Below, piece by piece: positions 24,107 through 34,319 of a stretch of 64,000 nucleotides of DNA. Within the stretch, counting starts at the first letter, position 1; every line of letters starts with the position of its first letter. The stretch is taken from positions 616,568 to 680,567 of the forward strand of contig RDEW01000017.1 of the NCBI GenBank assembly GCA_011109175.1. Reading direction: 5' to 3'. The stretch comes from Dicyema japonicum (Eukaryota; Dicyemida; Rhombozoa; Dicyemidae). The notes beneath the pieces were generated by a model. The model was given only the letters and a program-made list of their open reading frames with translations, searched no databases and was not told the DNA's origin. A program made the position numbers and the translations under genes.

Positions 24107-25156
24107 ATGTTGTTAAAAACTGTCGTCCTCTCTCTGCTAGTATTTCAAACAACTCTTCTTGTGCTTATAATAAAAGTATCCACCAAGTGGAACAGACTCT
24201 ATATCAAGTCCACGGTCGTCTGCGCTACGGAAATTGTAAAATTTCTGATATCCTACACAAACATGGTAATAATTGGCAAGGGTAGGGTTCAACGTTATTT
24301 CAGAAAGCTTGAACATCTTTAGTGCAGTAAATAGATGCATATTTTTGTGTCCCTTGGAGGTCCTCAAAATTTTGATTCCCTCCCTCTGCTATGTTCTACA
24401 GAACAATTTGCTTCACTATGCCATCGAACGACTTGACGCTCCCATTTTTCAAGTACAAAGTTTCTGAGATCCTAGGTTTTGTATCAAATGAAGACGCTCA
24501 CCACCGCCTTTTTTTCTTATTTGTTTCTTGGGAGAGTATTCGGTGGACGGAAAATGACTGCTCTGATAATTCTCACAGTGGGAGTTATCCTTGTTGAAAA
24601 AGACAACGTTTAAAAATTTAATCACAACAGCACTATTCTCCACAAGCGACTAGGACAAAGGACCAATCTATGGGTTTCTTGGCGGTCGTGCTGGCCTCGA
24701 TTACTTCCGGACTTTGTGGTGTGTACTTTGAAAGGTTAATCAAACGAAATCCAGACATTTGGCGACAGAACTTTCAAATAGGTTGTTTTGCTGATAATTT
24801 GCAGCATTTGTCAGCATCTGGCTGTCCCTGGGAATGTCATTATACAACGACGGTGAAATGATCCTCAAAAATGGATTTTTCTCAAATTATTCACCTATAG
24901 TCTTTTTGATTATTATCATGCAAGTTGATATCTTCTAACGACTTTAGGCTTTTGGGGGACTCATTGTGTCCTTTGTTATGAAATATGCGGACAATATTTT
25001 AAAGTCCTTTGGGACAGCTGTGTCTACTCTATTCATTTCAGTTCTTTCCCATCTTCCTGGACTCTGTGATTTCAAGGTTGGTGGGTGTTTTATTCGAGAA
25101 ACTTTGTTTTGGGAAGCTTACTGGTGATTGCTTCGATATTCATTTATTCTGTGTAA
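24107..25156 (+). CDS. SLC35A: SLC35A-family UDP-sugar / nucleotide-sugar transporter
   Basis: Golgi multi-pass antiporter exchanging UDP-galactose, UDP-GlcNAc or CMP-sialic acid for the nucleoside monophosphate. Family landmarks in order: VVLSLLVFQTTLLVL (first TM), IPSLCYVLQNNL, FFSYLFLGRV, VVLASITSGLCGVYFER, AFGGLIVSFVMKYADNILKS and FVLGSLLVIASIFIYS near the end. Introns of 22, 23, 23, 23, 24, 22 and 22 nt, all GT..AG, give an intact 296-residue frame. The sixth (25019-25040) removes residues usually kept in a late TM helix; reading through it gives a better helix but a later frameshift, so that junction is uncertain. Substrate cannot be assigned. Its stop is 13 nt from the stop of the convergent gene. 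Confidence 0.93.
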
Positions 25157-25169
25157 ACTTTCTTTGGGT

Positions 25170-25509
25170 TTATTGGGAAATGTTGTTTTTTATTTTTTTG
25201 TTCGAAATGTCTTTGAATAGAGGCTGTTGATTGTATGATGGAAAATGCCGATCAGATGAGTTGAGCCAAGATTTCTTTGGATGGAGCGTATGGAAAAGCT
25301 GGAGCTTATGTTGGAAATCTCTTCACTTTATAGTCCCGGTAACAACAATAAAAAAGAAAATAACCAATTACTACGGCAACCACCCCTGTCAAGTAAATGG
25401 TTCATCCGACACCATTAGTGAGGCAGAAATATCCAGTACAAAGTAGCTGTGAGTACCCATATTAAAGGTTATGCCAATCTTGAACAGATGAAGACATTAA
25501 GTGTACCAT
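25170..25509 (-). CDS. Small single-pass membrane protein, unknown
   Basis: Minus strand, converging on the SLC35A gene. Exons joined by introns of 39, 27 and 22 nt (all GT..AG) give 83 residues: MVHLMSSS, LLCTGYFCLTN, then the membrane segment GVVAVVIGYFLFYCCY, then a polar tail including KKSWLNSSDRHFPSYNQQ. Upstream in frame, DQAVNWSEDLVGDISLLHN is also open, so the true start may lie further 5', close to the TRAF start on the other strand. The CC after the helix could be a palmitoylation site (inference). No family recognised. Confidence 0.5.
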
Positions 25510-25662
25510 CGCTGTGACATTGTGCAGCAGAGAGATATCACCAACTAAATCTTCCGACCAATTAACCGCTTGGTCGATAAAAATTTCTTTAGGGAATTTA
25601 AATTAAAAAGTTTTCCTAGGAAATTCCATTACTTATAAATAACTTTAATCTGAAATGATTTA

Positions 25663-27204
25663 ATGATGATTGGAACTACAGAGGTAACAGATCTCTAATT
25701 ATCCAGGAAAAGAATGAACCTGAAGAAAATCTAGTACTTGGGATTGGAGGCGAAAAATTTACCACGGAAGTTAATAAGTAAGTTAAAAACAGATTTTAGA
25801 TGCTTTGGGCCATTGAATTTTTTTGATAAAATGGAGGACGCTTATATTTGCAAGCATTGTTTCCAGAGACTTCGTTACCCTAAAAAATTGCAAAATTGCC
25901 GACATCATGTCTGTGGAAAATGCGTCAATGATTTCATAAAGTTATGATTAACTTAACCATCAGATCGGGTGGAGTTTGTCCCGTGGATGGGACTCAAACG
26001 ACATCCACAAATGTATTAGCAATTTTTACCACCACAGTTGAAAACCGACGATAAATTAGCCGATAAAATCAACCATTTGAAAGTAATGTGCAGTTTTTCC
26101 AATCTTGGTTGCATGTGGTACGGAAAAGTGTATGAAATAAACGTACATTTGATTCACTTTTGAAAGAGTCACTTAGACACGTGTGAGTTCGCTGAAATTA
26201 GCTGTCCCAATGACTGCGGCCAAGTATCAACTAGGAATGCAATTTCAACGCATATTATTGACGAGTGCCCTAAGAGATTTTTAGATTGCGAATATTGCCA
26301 AAAGAAAATTAGATTTTCTTTTATGAAAAACCATATCGATAACTGCGAACATTATTTACTCACGTGTGACCTGTGCAAAACAGCCCTAATCAAAAGAAAT
26401 GAGGTCTCTTGCTCATTTTACACTGACAGGTTGCAAAACATCACGAAACAGAATGTCCCAAATATACGATTTCTTGCCCCTTGGAGAGTTGCAATCAAAC
26501 AGTTTTCGATTAATTTGATTTTAGTTTCTGAGATGCCTGTTGGATGACCATATTAAGGATAATATAGATGACCACGTGGTCAGTCTGGGGGAGATTATTC
26601 TTAAATATAAACAAAAAATGAATTTCCTAATGAATACTATTAACTCTATTACAAAAACTCAAAAAGTACAAAATACTCATTCCGCTAGGAAATTTTGGGA
26701 AATCAACGACATTTGCTGCTTTTGCACGACTCTTCTTTCATTTGGCCAATTCCAGAGTTCAGCAAAAAATTTATGTTAGCCAAAACTCGTCACAAAGTCA
26801 GTATTACAAGTCCCCTGTTCCATTCACATGAATTTGGGTATAAAATGAATCTTTATCTTTTTCTATATGGAGAAGGATGCGGTGAATTTTTTTGGATCTA
26901 TTTTATAGCATTCGGTGGGTACATGTCATTATTCGTTTCAATAAACAAGGGGATGTACGATGATGTGCTAAAATGGCCGTTTGAATTTGACATTGTTCTT
27001 CGTCTTCTTTCTAATGGGGACGAAATTTATGAAAAGAGAATAACGCCCTATTTATGTGGCGAAAACGGCGATTTTTTTCAAAAACCAATTTCTCAGTCCA
27101 ACCCAGCCTTTGGATTCATTAAATTTATTGATCATCAAAAATTATGGAACGGAAGTTTTATATTCGAAAATAGCTTGTTTATTAGCGTTAAAGTAATTAG
27201 ATAA
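25663..27204 (+). CDS. TRAF: TRAF6-like TRAF adaptor / RING E3 ligase
   Basis: Signalling adaptor of TNF-receptor/Toll pathways. Nine introns of 23, 22, 23, 25, 24, 26, 23, 23 and 27 nt, all GT..AG, give one intact frame of 441 residues. A RING finger starts with ICKHC, continues with CRHHVCGKC and closes with CPVDG, the same CPVD variant as in TRAF6. Then come TRAF-type zinc fingers (SHLDTCEFAEISCPNDCG, DECPKRFLDCEYC, HHETECPKYTISCP), a short coiled linker, and the TRAF-C/MATH domain (SSFIWPIPEFSKKF, FGYKMNLYLFLYGEG, MSLFVSINKGMYDDVLKWPF). Start chosen at the first of two tandem ATGs, since the first intron follows seven codons later. Cytoplasmic, expected to trimerise. Confidence 0.95.
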
Positions 27205-27249
27205 CAATGATTCAATTTTAATAAAAAATAATCTTAGTACCTTTTTGAC

Positions 27250-27375
27250 GGACCATGTAGCTTAGTGGTGTCGATTCTTGAAAAACATCATAGGATCCAC
27301 CTGACTCAGGAGTGCTCGCTGGCTGACCGGCTTCCAAAAAACTCTATCTCTTCCCTAGCACATTAAGGGGTGGGA
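27250..27375 (+). repeat. SINE-A fragment
   Basis: Carries TAGCTTAGTGGTGTCGATTC (head remnant) and AGGATCCACCTGACTCAG, matching the SINE-A body at 3.4 kb. Confidence 0.4.
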
Positions 27376-27389
27376 TACTTAGAATCGTT

Positions 27390-27650
27390 GTCTTAGGTCT
27401 CCGTGAGTAATGCTGTCTGCATGAGGTGAAGAGGGTCACTCTTGTGTGTGACACCTTTAGGTGTATTCCTACTAGCAAATGGATTAAGGAATTGAGCATT
27501 CTTTGGACCATTTAATCTTCGACTTCATAGTCCCTGTCCCTTTCAGCGATGACCATGTCTTCCGCATACGGGAAGAGGAGATAGTTATCACCTGTTGGCT
27601 ATGGCATGTTTGAGAGAAAGTGTGCCTTCAATTTCACGTTGTTACAGATT
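27390..27650 (-). mobile_element. LINE-A RT fragment
   Basis: Minus strand reads YLLFPYAEDMVIA, a decayed form of the RT motif SYADD; the second catalytic position is E-D rather than D-D. It separates the TRAF and MATH genes. Confidence 0.5.
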
Positions 27651-27841
27651 ACCTGCCCACAACTACCGCTCATTAAATTAAATCATTACCCCAACAAAAA
27701 TTAAATTATTCCTAACATGATAGCGAAACGCAACCGCTCAGAAAGTTAATTAATCAATTTGAGGTGTACATCATTAATTTCAGAGATTGATTATTTAATT
27801 ATTCACATTTATAAATCAATTGGTTAATTATTTTTATAGAA

Positions 27842-29315
27842 ATGCGTAAAAAGTCTCAGAATAATGTCAAGTACAGCTGATTAATCAAAAATAGGTAACC
27901 TTAGAAAAGTCCCTCACAATTTACAACTCTCAAGATGTGTCCGAGCTGACAACGGGGCGCAAATATTTACGTTTAGCATGAATTATGGAGTCCGCGAAAA
28001 TATAAATCAGAACATAATTGAGACGACTGTGGGGCACCACGATTGGGTGATTTCCTTCCCAGTCTCAGAAAAACATTTGGGGGCATCACTTGAACTAAAA
28101 AATCCGTCAGAACATTTCAATGTTTACGTTGATTTCAGATTTTATCTCCAGTCACCGTATTTTCGTAAATTGGTAGTTTTAGGAATCATTATACTGAAAA
28201 TGAGACATTTGGGGAAAACAGCACGATATTTAATTCATCGTCGGCAGTAAAATGTCGTAAAGCCTTTGTGTATTTGGGAGATATCGAGGACGTCAATTTT
28301 TGATGGAAAATAAAAGTTTGATGATTATCGGCTTCGAGCTCTACAACTCACATACGATATTAAATCAACATTTCAAACTCCAAAGCGCCCCCAATTTTAA
28401 TTATGGGAGACAGATATGCCTCGTCACCTCAAAATTCTATTATGGAGGATATCGCTGGAGCACAAATTTATATCCGTTTGGGGTCACTCAGAAAAACCCC
28501 AACATTCTTGTCATCAATATCAACAGGCTGGCAACCTCCGCTCAAAGATGTCGTCTTCAATATCGAGTCAGGTTCCCTGGAGTCAAAAATGTACAATCAG
28601 ATGTTCTAAATCAAGAAATAAGCGATCAAGTTTCAGAAGGATTTGAGGTAAATATCAATGTCTTCAAACTTATCGACGAAAATTCAAATACCTTTAAATT
28701 TGAATTGTGGTTGTTAAGTTTCTCCATTATTTATACTCTTCCCCTATCTCTGAAGTGCCCAACTTTTAACTTTCAACAAACTCTCTTGAAACTCGGTTTA
28801 GAACTAAAGAACGAAGATAAGAGACTCAACATAGATGTCCACCCATTAGATCTCGACAAACTTGGACCTCTTCAGCATAAAAAGGTCGTCTTTGGGATCG
28901 GTTTGATACCCAACATCAAAGGAAAGCCGGTTCTCAAGTTATCTCAGTCTCCCATGAAATTACACTATTTTAAACTTACCAAAGTTCCCCATGGTATTTT
29001 TTCTCTCCCATTTGACTCAGATGAGGTTATATGTGAGTTATATTGCAGATGTTTTCACTTCAGAACATTTATTCTAATAACGGGGAACTACAAATAGAAA
29101 TTGAACACGAATGGTCGATGATTATGGAGAATATAACTCTGACTCGAATCGACGAGATAAGCCAATTACAGAAATATCAAATCAAGTTTTTTATTGGTTT
29201 AACGTAAAATAGTAAGGAATTAACAACTTTAACAAAAGAAAACGAATTGCTTGAAAAAGAACTGATAAAGTACCAATGTGGAGAAGACGGTAAAGGACTT
29301 TTTATTCAAAACTAA
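27842..29315 (+). CDS. MATH-repeat protein with C-terminal coiled coil
   Basis: Starts MRKKSQNN; introns of 29, 26, 26, 25, 23 and 27 nt (GT..AG) link exons. I read two to three MATH-like units: HDWVISFPVSEKHLGASLEL with NVYVDFRFYL; SKFYYGGYRWSTNLYPFGV with NPNILVININRL; and LLKLGLELKNEDKRLNIDV. The GGYRW..LYPFG pattern is the MATH core. The C-terminus (ITLTRIDEISQLQKY, ELTTLTKENELLEKELIKY) is a leucine-zipper-like coiled coil, so the protein may oligomerise. One extra C in the CCCCC run near 28390 must be ignored to stay in frame. Downstream neighbour of TRAF on the same strand. Role unknown; no RING or enzyme domain seen. Confidence 0.6.
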
Positions 29316-29414
29316 CGATTATATTTCTATCTAATAATTTATTTAAAATCAGAAAAGTTTAAACTTAATAAATTAGGAGAATACCAAAACAAACTGTGAT
29401 TAACGGTAATATAC

Positions 29415-29775
29415 CGCACTATAAGGCCTTCTGGCTGAACGTAACGTCTGATTACATCGGATCTGAAGGTCGTAGGTTTGAATCCGAAAGATGGAGTTTT
29501 CAGCGAAGGTCAATTCTTGTCAAACAGATCCCACCCGTGAGGCGACGAGTCCTTTCTTGCACGACACAGTAGTTAAAAGGGATCTTCCTACCTTTCACCT
29601 TACCAAATTCTCTGATGAAGATTACATTATGAAAACTATTCTTTTAAAGAATAAAGTGGTGTCCGCGACAGTAGGACGTGGGACAAAAATGGAAGAGGGC
29701 GGACCTACTTCTCCTCTTCTCTTCGGAAGCGGAAGCCTGTAATTAAGTATTGGAAGATGGATTTGGTCGATCTTC
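29415..29775 (+). repeat. SINE-B copy with tRNA-like head
   Basis: The head GGCCTTCTGGCTGAACG and GTAGGTTTGAATCCG (box B-like) is followed by the body also seen, inverted, at 7.1, 8.6 and 37.9 kb (TCAAACAGATCCCACC, GAGGCGACGAGTCC, GCGGACCTACTTCTCCTC). This copy is the best-preserved head. An 83-codon frame inside it is not a gene. Confidence 0.65.
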
Positions 29776-29924
29776 GTGCGTAAACTGGATCGACACACCA
29801 CGTGCGTAAACTGGATAAGATAAAAAAGCCCCAAGACTGACTGATCTATGGACGCGACCAGCATTTGCTGAGTCCTACTTAATTGTCAATGGTCACCTAT
29901 AAGTTACTTAAACTGACTAAATAG

Positions 29925-30250
29925 CTTAGGTATTTTAGTGGCTAAGATGCCATACAATCTTGGGTTCGACTTTCACTACTGAATACTTGATCTAAGGTTT
30001 CTCATCTTTCCCTTAGTTCCTTATTTAATTTTATTATACTAGAGTGGGGTCATGTGACCTATTTCAGTCAGATGACCCACTCTGTCAGCAATGCATGAAA
30101 AAAATCATTTACTCCCTCAATTGGATGGATTCTCACAACTTACGGGACAGGATGTTTTTTTTCATTTCCGCTTGTTCTGGATGGATTTGTAGGCAATATT
30201 GATAAGTCTCTGCTTATGGATTATAAGAATTGGGTACATTTAATTAGTTT
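29925..30250 (+). repeat. SINE-A copy with tRNA-like head
   Basis: Head TAGCTTAGGTATTTTAGTGG and CTTGGGTTCGACTTTCAC, then TACTTGATCTAAGG as in the 17.2 kb copy. The body continues with ATGGATTCTCACAACTTACG. Confidence 0.55.
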
Positions 30251-30374
30251 TTTAATACTAAATTCTTTTTCGGTATATAAAATTAAAATAAACCCTACAT
30301 TTGATAGTTTTTTTAGACGGAGGGACAATATCTTATTTCTAGTTTCTCGGCCGATTCGTATTATGGGGAAATAA

Positions 30375-30720
30375 ATGAAAAAAAATTCCCAAAGATCACG
30401 GTAACACCAAACTAACTAATCACGTGATCCCAACACACTCCAAAAGAGACTTCAGCTTGGAACGATGTTCCTCCTTTGAGCCCACGCAAGTACGCATCGA
30501 CCTTATAACTGGTTCCTCGTATTCTCAACGGTACGTTCCCAGATTCTTAAGTATTAAGAATTCCAAAGGAATTTGAGACCGGACTTTCACAAGTACGCAT
30601 CGGCCTTATAACTGGTCCCTCGTAGTCTCAACGGTAAGTTCCCAGATTCTTACGTATTAAGGATTCCAGAGGAATTTGAGACCGGGACTTTCCATTGGAG
30701 ACTGTAGTTTCTTTCAAAAA
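30375..30720 (-). mobile_element. LINE-A 3' end with internal tandem duplication
   Basis: Terminal block ACTAACTAATCACGTGATCC and the coding end (EHRSKLKSLLECVGIT on the minus strand). A block of about 103 bp beginning CAAGTACGCATCG is present twice (about 30487-30589 and 30590-30692), roughly 90 percent alike. Confidence 0.6.
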
Positions 30721-31091
30721 TTAATGAAACCCTACCCATTTCTGTACAGTTTTAATTATCAATCATCAAAAAAGTCATCATTTTCGACTCTGGCTTTATA
30801 TGTTCTTCAATGACAATTTGATCTTCATTACACTGCACTCATTGGGGAAGTTTTAGCAAATGCTATCGACAGGAAGTTTCATAGGGTGTATACTCTGCCT
30901 CTTGGTGGACTTTTACTTGGTATCTGAATGTGCTTGCCAGGGTCGCCGACGTCGGGGGATAACTCATTCAATTGGTTACTACAATTTCCATTTTCTCTAG
31001 TTTGTCCGGAGTACTAAAATTAAAAGGCCAGAAATTAGGAAAGAAAATTAAGAAAAACAATTTAATTTACAAAAAGAAACAAAAAAGTCAG
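30721..31091. other. Unassigned; short open segment on plus strand
   Basis: Around 30825-30920 the plus strand reads YTALIGEVLANAIDRKF and LPLGGLLLG before a stop. A following GTATCTGAAT..GCCAG could be a 21-nt intron. No gene could be built. Confidence 0.2.
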
Positions 31092-32121
31092 TCAGAGTAT
31101 GAGGGTAGTTTTGAAATTCGTAATGTCCCCCATTTTTGAATAAATAAAACGGCCTCTTTTCAATCGTAAAATCTACAAACAAAGGACACGGAATCACTAT
31201 TAAAGACAGTATTTTCGTCAATTACAGACTTTTTAGTAAGACCCAGCCAGTCCACCATGTCGTTAATCATTTCTAGATCTGAAATCCCGTCTTTTTCTGA
31301 TCCAAACAAGGCAATTGGTCTGCCTCTCAGTTTCATAGCCAGTCCTGGGGACTTTGGTTTTCTAAAAATCCAACCTTTGAGTTGAATATTTCTGCGTATG
31401 TCCGAAGTGTGGCCACAGTCTCATCTTTACTGCGGGTGATTATCCCATTTCTCTTTAAGTACATTCTTCCCAGGACTCCACCGAAAATTTTCCCATGGTA
31501 TGAGTCGTTCATGCTACACAAATATGACAGAATTGAGGGATTTTCAAATTTTCTTACAAAATAACAAAATCTGCTACGAGGAGGGACGGAAGATTGATGG
31601 CATCATCAGGCAATAACAGCCGGCAAAACCTGGATTAGATGCGGCCATTTGCAAAAGCGTGTGACAAGCAGTAGAGTGAGCCACAACCAGATCGACGCTA
31701 AAATAATTAGGTTTCAATGGAACCTAAAGACTCGGAGTTTGGAAAGCCACTCGAATATGAGAGATGAGTTTTCGCCGGGAGAAAAGCAGTAGAAATATTT
31801 TTCAGAGTGAGATGCGAACTTTGTGTGCGAATTCCCTTAAAATTGTTGTTACCTTAAAACCTGGTAAATTTGGAATCAGCAAACGAAAGTTTGATTTTAC
31901 AAGTGGGTCAATGAAGCATGAAAAGTCCATGAATGATCCGGGGAAACCGTGAATAAAGAGGATGATTTTGTTCCTATCACCTTTGTTTGACAAATCAAAA
32001 TATGACATGGTCAGTTCAACTCCAGTAAGTCTTTCATCCCACAATCCCACATTAGCAGTCATATCAATTTTGCTGGCAAAATTTATCACATTTTTGTGAC
32101 CTGCAGTGGACTGTAGACGTT
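31092..32121 (-). CDS. Alpha/beta hydrolase (DUF1057-like)
   Basis: Probable hydrolase of the alpha/beta fold; resembles the nematode DUF1057 group. Introns of 34, 26, 25, 23 and 35 nt (GT..AG) give about 294 residues with an intact frame; the 5' end is open at an acceptor at 32121 and the first exon was not found. Landmarks: IILFIHGFPGSFMDF (oxyanion HGFPG), FRLLIPNLPGF, DLVVAHSTACHTLLQ (nucleophile elbow, A-H-S-T-A instead of G-x-S-x-G), GRPIALFGSEKDGISD (candidate acid), and RGRFIYSKMGD near the end. A canonical catalytic His was not identified with confidence, so activity is uncertain. A LINE-A 5' fragment lies directly upstream. Confidence 0.8.
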
Positions 32122-32231
32122 CTACAGAATTAAAATATTTATTTACTCAACAAAAGTGAAAACATACTATAACTTTTTTTAAAACATAATTATTTATTAG
32201 TGATTTAAATCGTTTATTTTTATTCATATTT

Positions 32232-32440
32232 TTACTTATTTTCTTGTAATGAATCTTTTAACAAATGTACATTTATCAGTGTAGAGTCAGGACCTGGATT
32301 AGGTTCTATATCAACAGCCAGAAGTAACAAAGAGAAAACGTGGAAATTCGTAAGCCACTCTTCGGAAGGTCGTATAAGGGTAGGATTGTCTAAGGGTTCT
32401 ATTCCATGCAGAACTTGCACTGAAAGCCACCATAACAACA
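32232..32440 (-). mobile_element. LINE-A 5' fragment with 2A motif
   Basis: Minus strand opens with hydrophobic FSLLLLAVDIEPNPGP followed by a short polar stretch and a stop. It is the N-terminal region of the LINE-A polyprotein without endonuclease or RT. The next LINE-A piece upstream (32505-33000) is a 3' end, so two partial copies sit head to tail. Confidence 0.65.
32289..32312 (-). other. 2A-like ribosome-skipping motif
   Basis: Encodes DIEPNPGP, matching the 2A consensus D(V/I)ExNPGP, with the usual leucine-rich run just before it. In viruses and some APE-type LINEs this motif makes the ribosome skip the final Gly-Pro bond. Confidence 0.75.
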
Positions 32441-32504
32441 GGTGAACCGCATGACTAATTTAAAGTGATTCAGGCTGGGATCACATAATTAATGAATTAT
32501 TATT

Positions 32505-33000
32505 ATTTATTATTTAATAACCCCGAAAAGGGAACACCAAGAAAGGAGTAAACCAACTAATTAAGTGATCCCGGTACGCCTCAACAGGATCGAGAGGTTT
32601 TTCCTGTGTTCCTCCAGAGTACCCACAGCTTTCCTGAATAGACGACGATCATCTTTCATTAGAGTTTGAAGAGGAGTGGGTTTTTTCCCCAAATTTCGTG
32701 TATTTGAGGCCTTTAGCCTTGAATGGAAGAAACGACTTGTTTCTTGGCCACACAGACAGATGAAGCCGCAGCCATTATTTTTGATTGCGGCGTGGTCAAG
32801 CATTGGAGGGAAAAGATCGGGGGTAGATTCGTTTGACGTGCTAGTTTGCCAATTAGGGTATTGATCTTGAGTGAATTTGATATCGAAGCTCCATAGGCCC
32901 ATGAGGCACAAGCGTACTCAATCGTCGGTTTTAGGAGTTGATTGAACACGACGAGGGCGCATTCTTGTGAAGGTTTGGACTTCAAGAGCGGTTTGATTAT
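32505..33000 (-). mobile_element. LINE-A 3' fragment
   Basis: Minus strand gives LLKPTIEYACASWAYG and, after frameshifts, LEEHRKNLSILLRRTGIT before the stop. The tail runs to TTCGGGGTTATTAAATAATA on the minus strand. Confidence 0.7.
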
Positions 33001-33149
33001 ATTAAGTTTCCTGATTAATGAGTTAGCCTTTATTGGTGGTTTTTGGGTTTTAAAACAATAAATAATAATGTAAATTTATTATTTAAAAATTTGAATCATT
33101 AAATCTTTGCCTTCTTTAGTTTATCAGAAGCTTTATTTTCTAATAAACT

Positions 33150-33370
33150 GCTTGGTTTGATCAAATCTATTTTTGGTGGCATCAGAACCCCTTTCCCAGT
33201 ATTGAAACTACTACACAAACAATTCATTGAGCCATCTATTAGCTACGCCTGTGCGTCTTGGGGAATCAACCTATCCTGGACGAACAAACAGAAAATCAGT
33301 GATATTCAGTCCCTATCAGCTACAACTATCGGCAAGCTCGTGAGAACAATCAGTCTACTCCAGTAGAAGA
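33150..33370 (+). mobile_element. LINE-A C-terminal fragment
   Basis: Plus strand reads LHKQFIEPSISYACASWGIN, the same block as the minus-strand copies at 3.8 and 32.9 kb. Confidence 0.6.
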
Positions 33371-33716
33371 GGTTCCCACAATAGATGGGTGTGATTCTTG
33401 GAGAGGATACATCCTGAGGAACCGGGATAAAACCTGTTTCATGTATATTTGGGGTTGTTAAAGTTAAATCTCATTAGTTTGCATAACTGGAATTAATAAA
33501 ACCAAACTTCCTGAAAAAAGATGCGATCTTTAACTCGTACATCACAGCACGAAATGAATCATAAGAGGGATCTGAGGACGCAGAAGGGGAGTCCAAGCTG
33601 TGGCAGGATTTGTGTTAAGAAGCCTCAAAAAAATACCCTCTTTAATTTCCTTTATTAATAAAGTTTATTAATGTAAAGTTAAAGTTCCACATTTTAATGG
33701 ATACTACAAGAATTCG

Positions 33717-34113
33717 GTGCTCTCAGAGAGGAGACTGAATGACTATTTGTATATGATTGAAGATTGGTGTAGCATGAGAGGGTTAAATCTTTCATGTGAG
33801 AAGTATAACGCATTACGTCTCAGTCGAGTCAGGAAGCAATTACTTCAAGAATACACACTTCAAGTGAAAAGTGTGCATTTGTTACGTTATTTGTGGGGGG
33901 TCGATTTTGACCGTAGGAAAGTTAAACCTCGAGTCGTGGACCTTTGTTTATGCTTTAAATGGTTTAGAGAGGTGGTACGACTCGGAATTTTGCTTTGAAG
34001 TTTGCTTGAGAAATAAATCATCTTATGCCGATTCCCATGTGGTTGGATTGAAAAAATGTGATTGGTTAACGGAACTATCAAAAATCTTCTTCGAGGTTTC
34101 AAGAACTGCATAA
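33717..34113 (+). mobile_element. Non-LTR RT C-terminal fragment
   Basis: Reads WCSMRGLNLSCEKYNAL, YTLQVKSVHLL and WGVDFD, the post-palm pattern of non-LTR RTs (W...GL.L...K, then LGV.FD). A frameshift splits it. Family uncertain; not LINE-A or LINE-C by its motifs. Confidence 0.45.
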
Positions 34114-34319
34114 ATGCACTGGGACTTTTCTTCAAGGATTACCCCGTAGTTAATCGTTTTCTTATTCCTTAAGCAGCCATCTCATCTTAGCTGCCGTTCA
34201 TTCCGAGATCAGATCGATTCATTTAAATATAAATTTTTCACAATTAAATGGTTATTAAAATACTGGTGGTCTTCAACAAAACGACCTTATTGGCAATCAT
34301 AATTTTTTTTTACCCCAAG

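Noticed and set aside
26695-27204. 169-codon ORF as an independent gene
   Set aside because: It is the last exons of TRAF, including a 27-nt in-frame intron.
28300-29097. 265-codon ORF as a single-exon gene
   Set aside because: It is the central exon region of the MATH-repeat gene; its apparent start falls at an intron and its end reads into the next intron.
24107-29315. Operon of the transporter, TRAF and MATH genes
   Set aside because: A minus-strand gene lies between the first two, and a LINE/SINE-filled gap of over 600 nt between the last two; no trans-splice signal was seen.
31092-32440. 2A motif as part of the hydrolase protein
   Set aside because: Stops follow the 2A frame before the hydrolase exons, and the same context occurs in the LINE-A copy at 37 kb.
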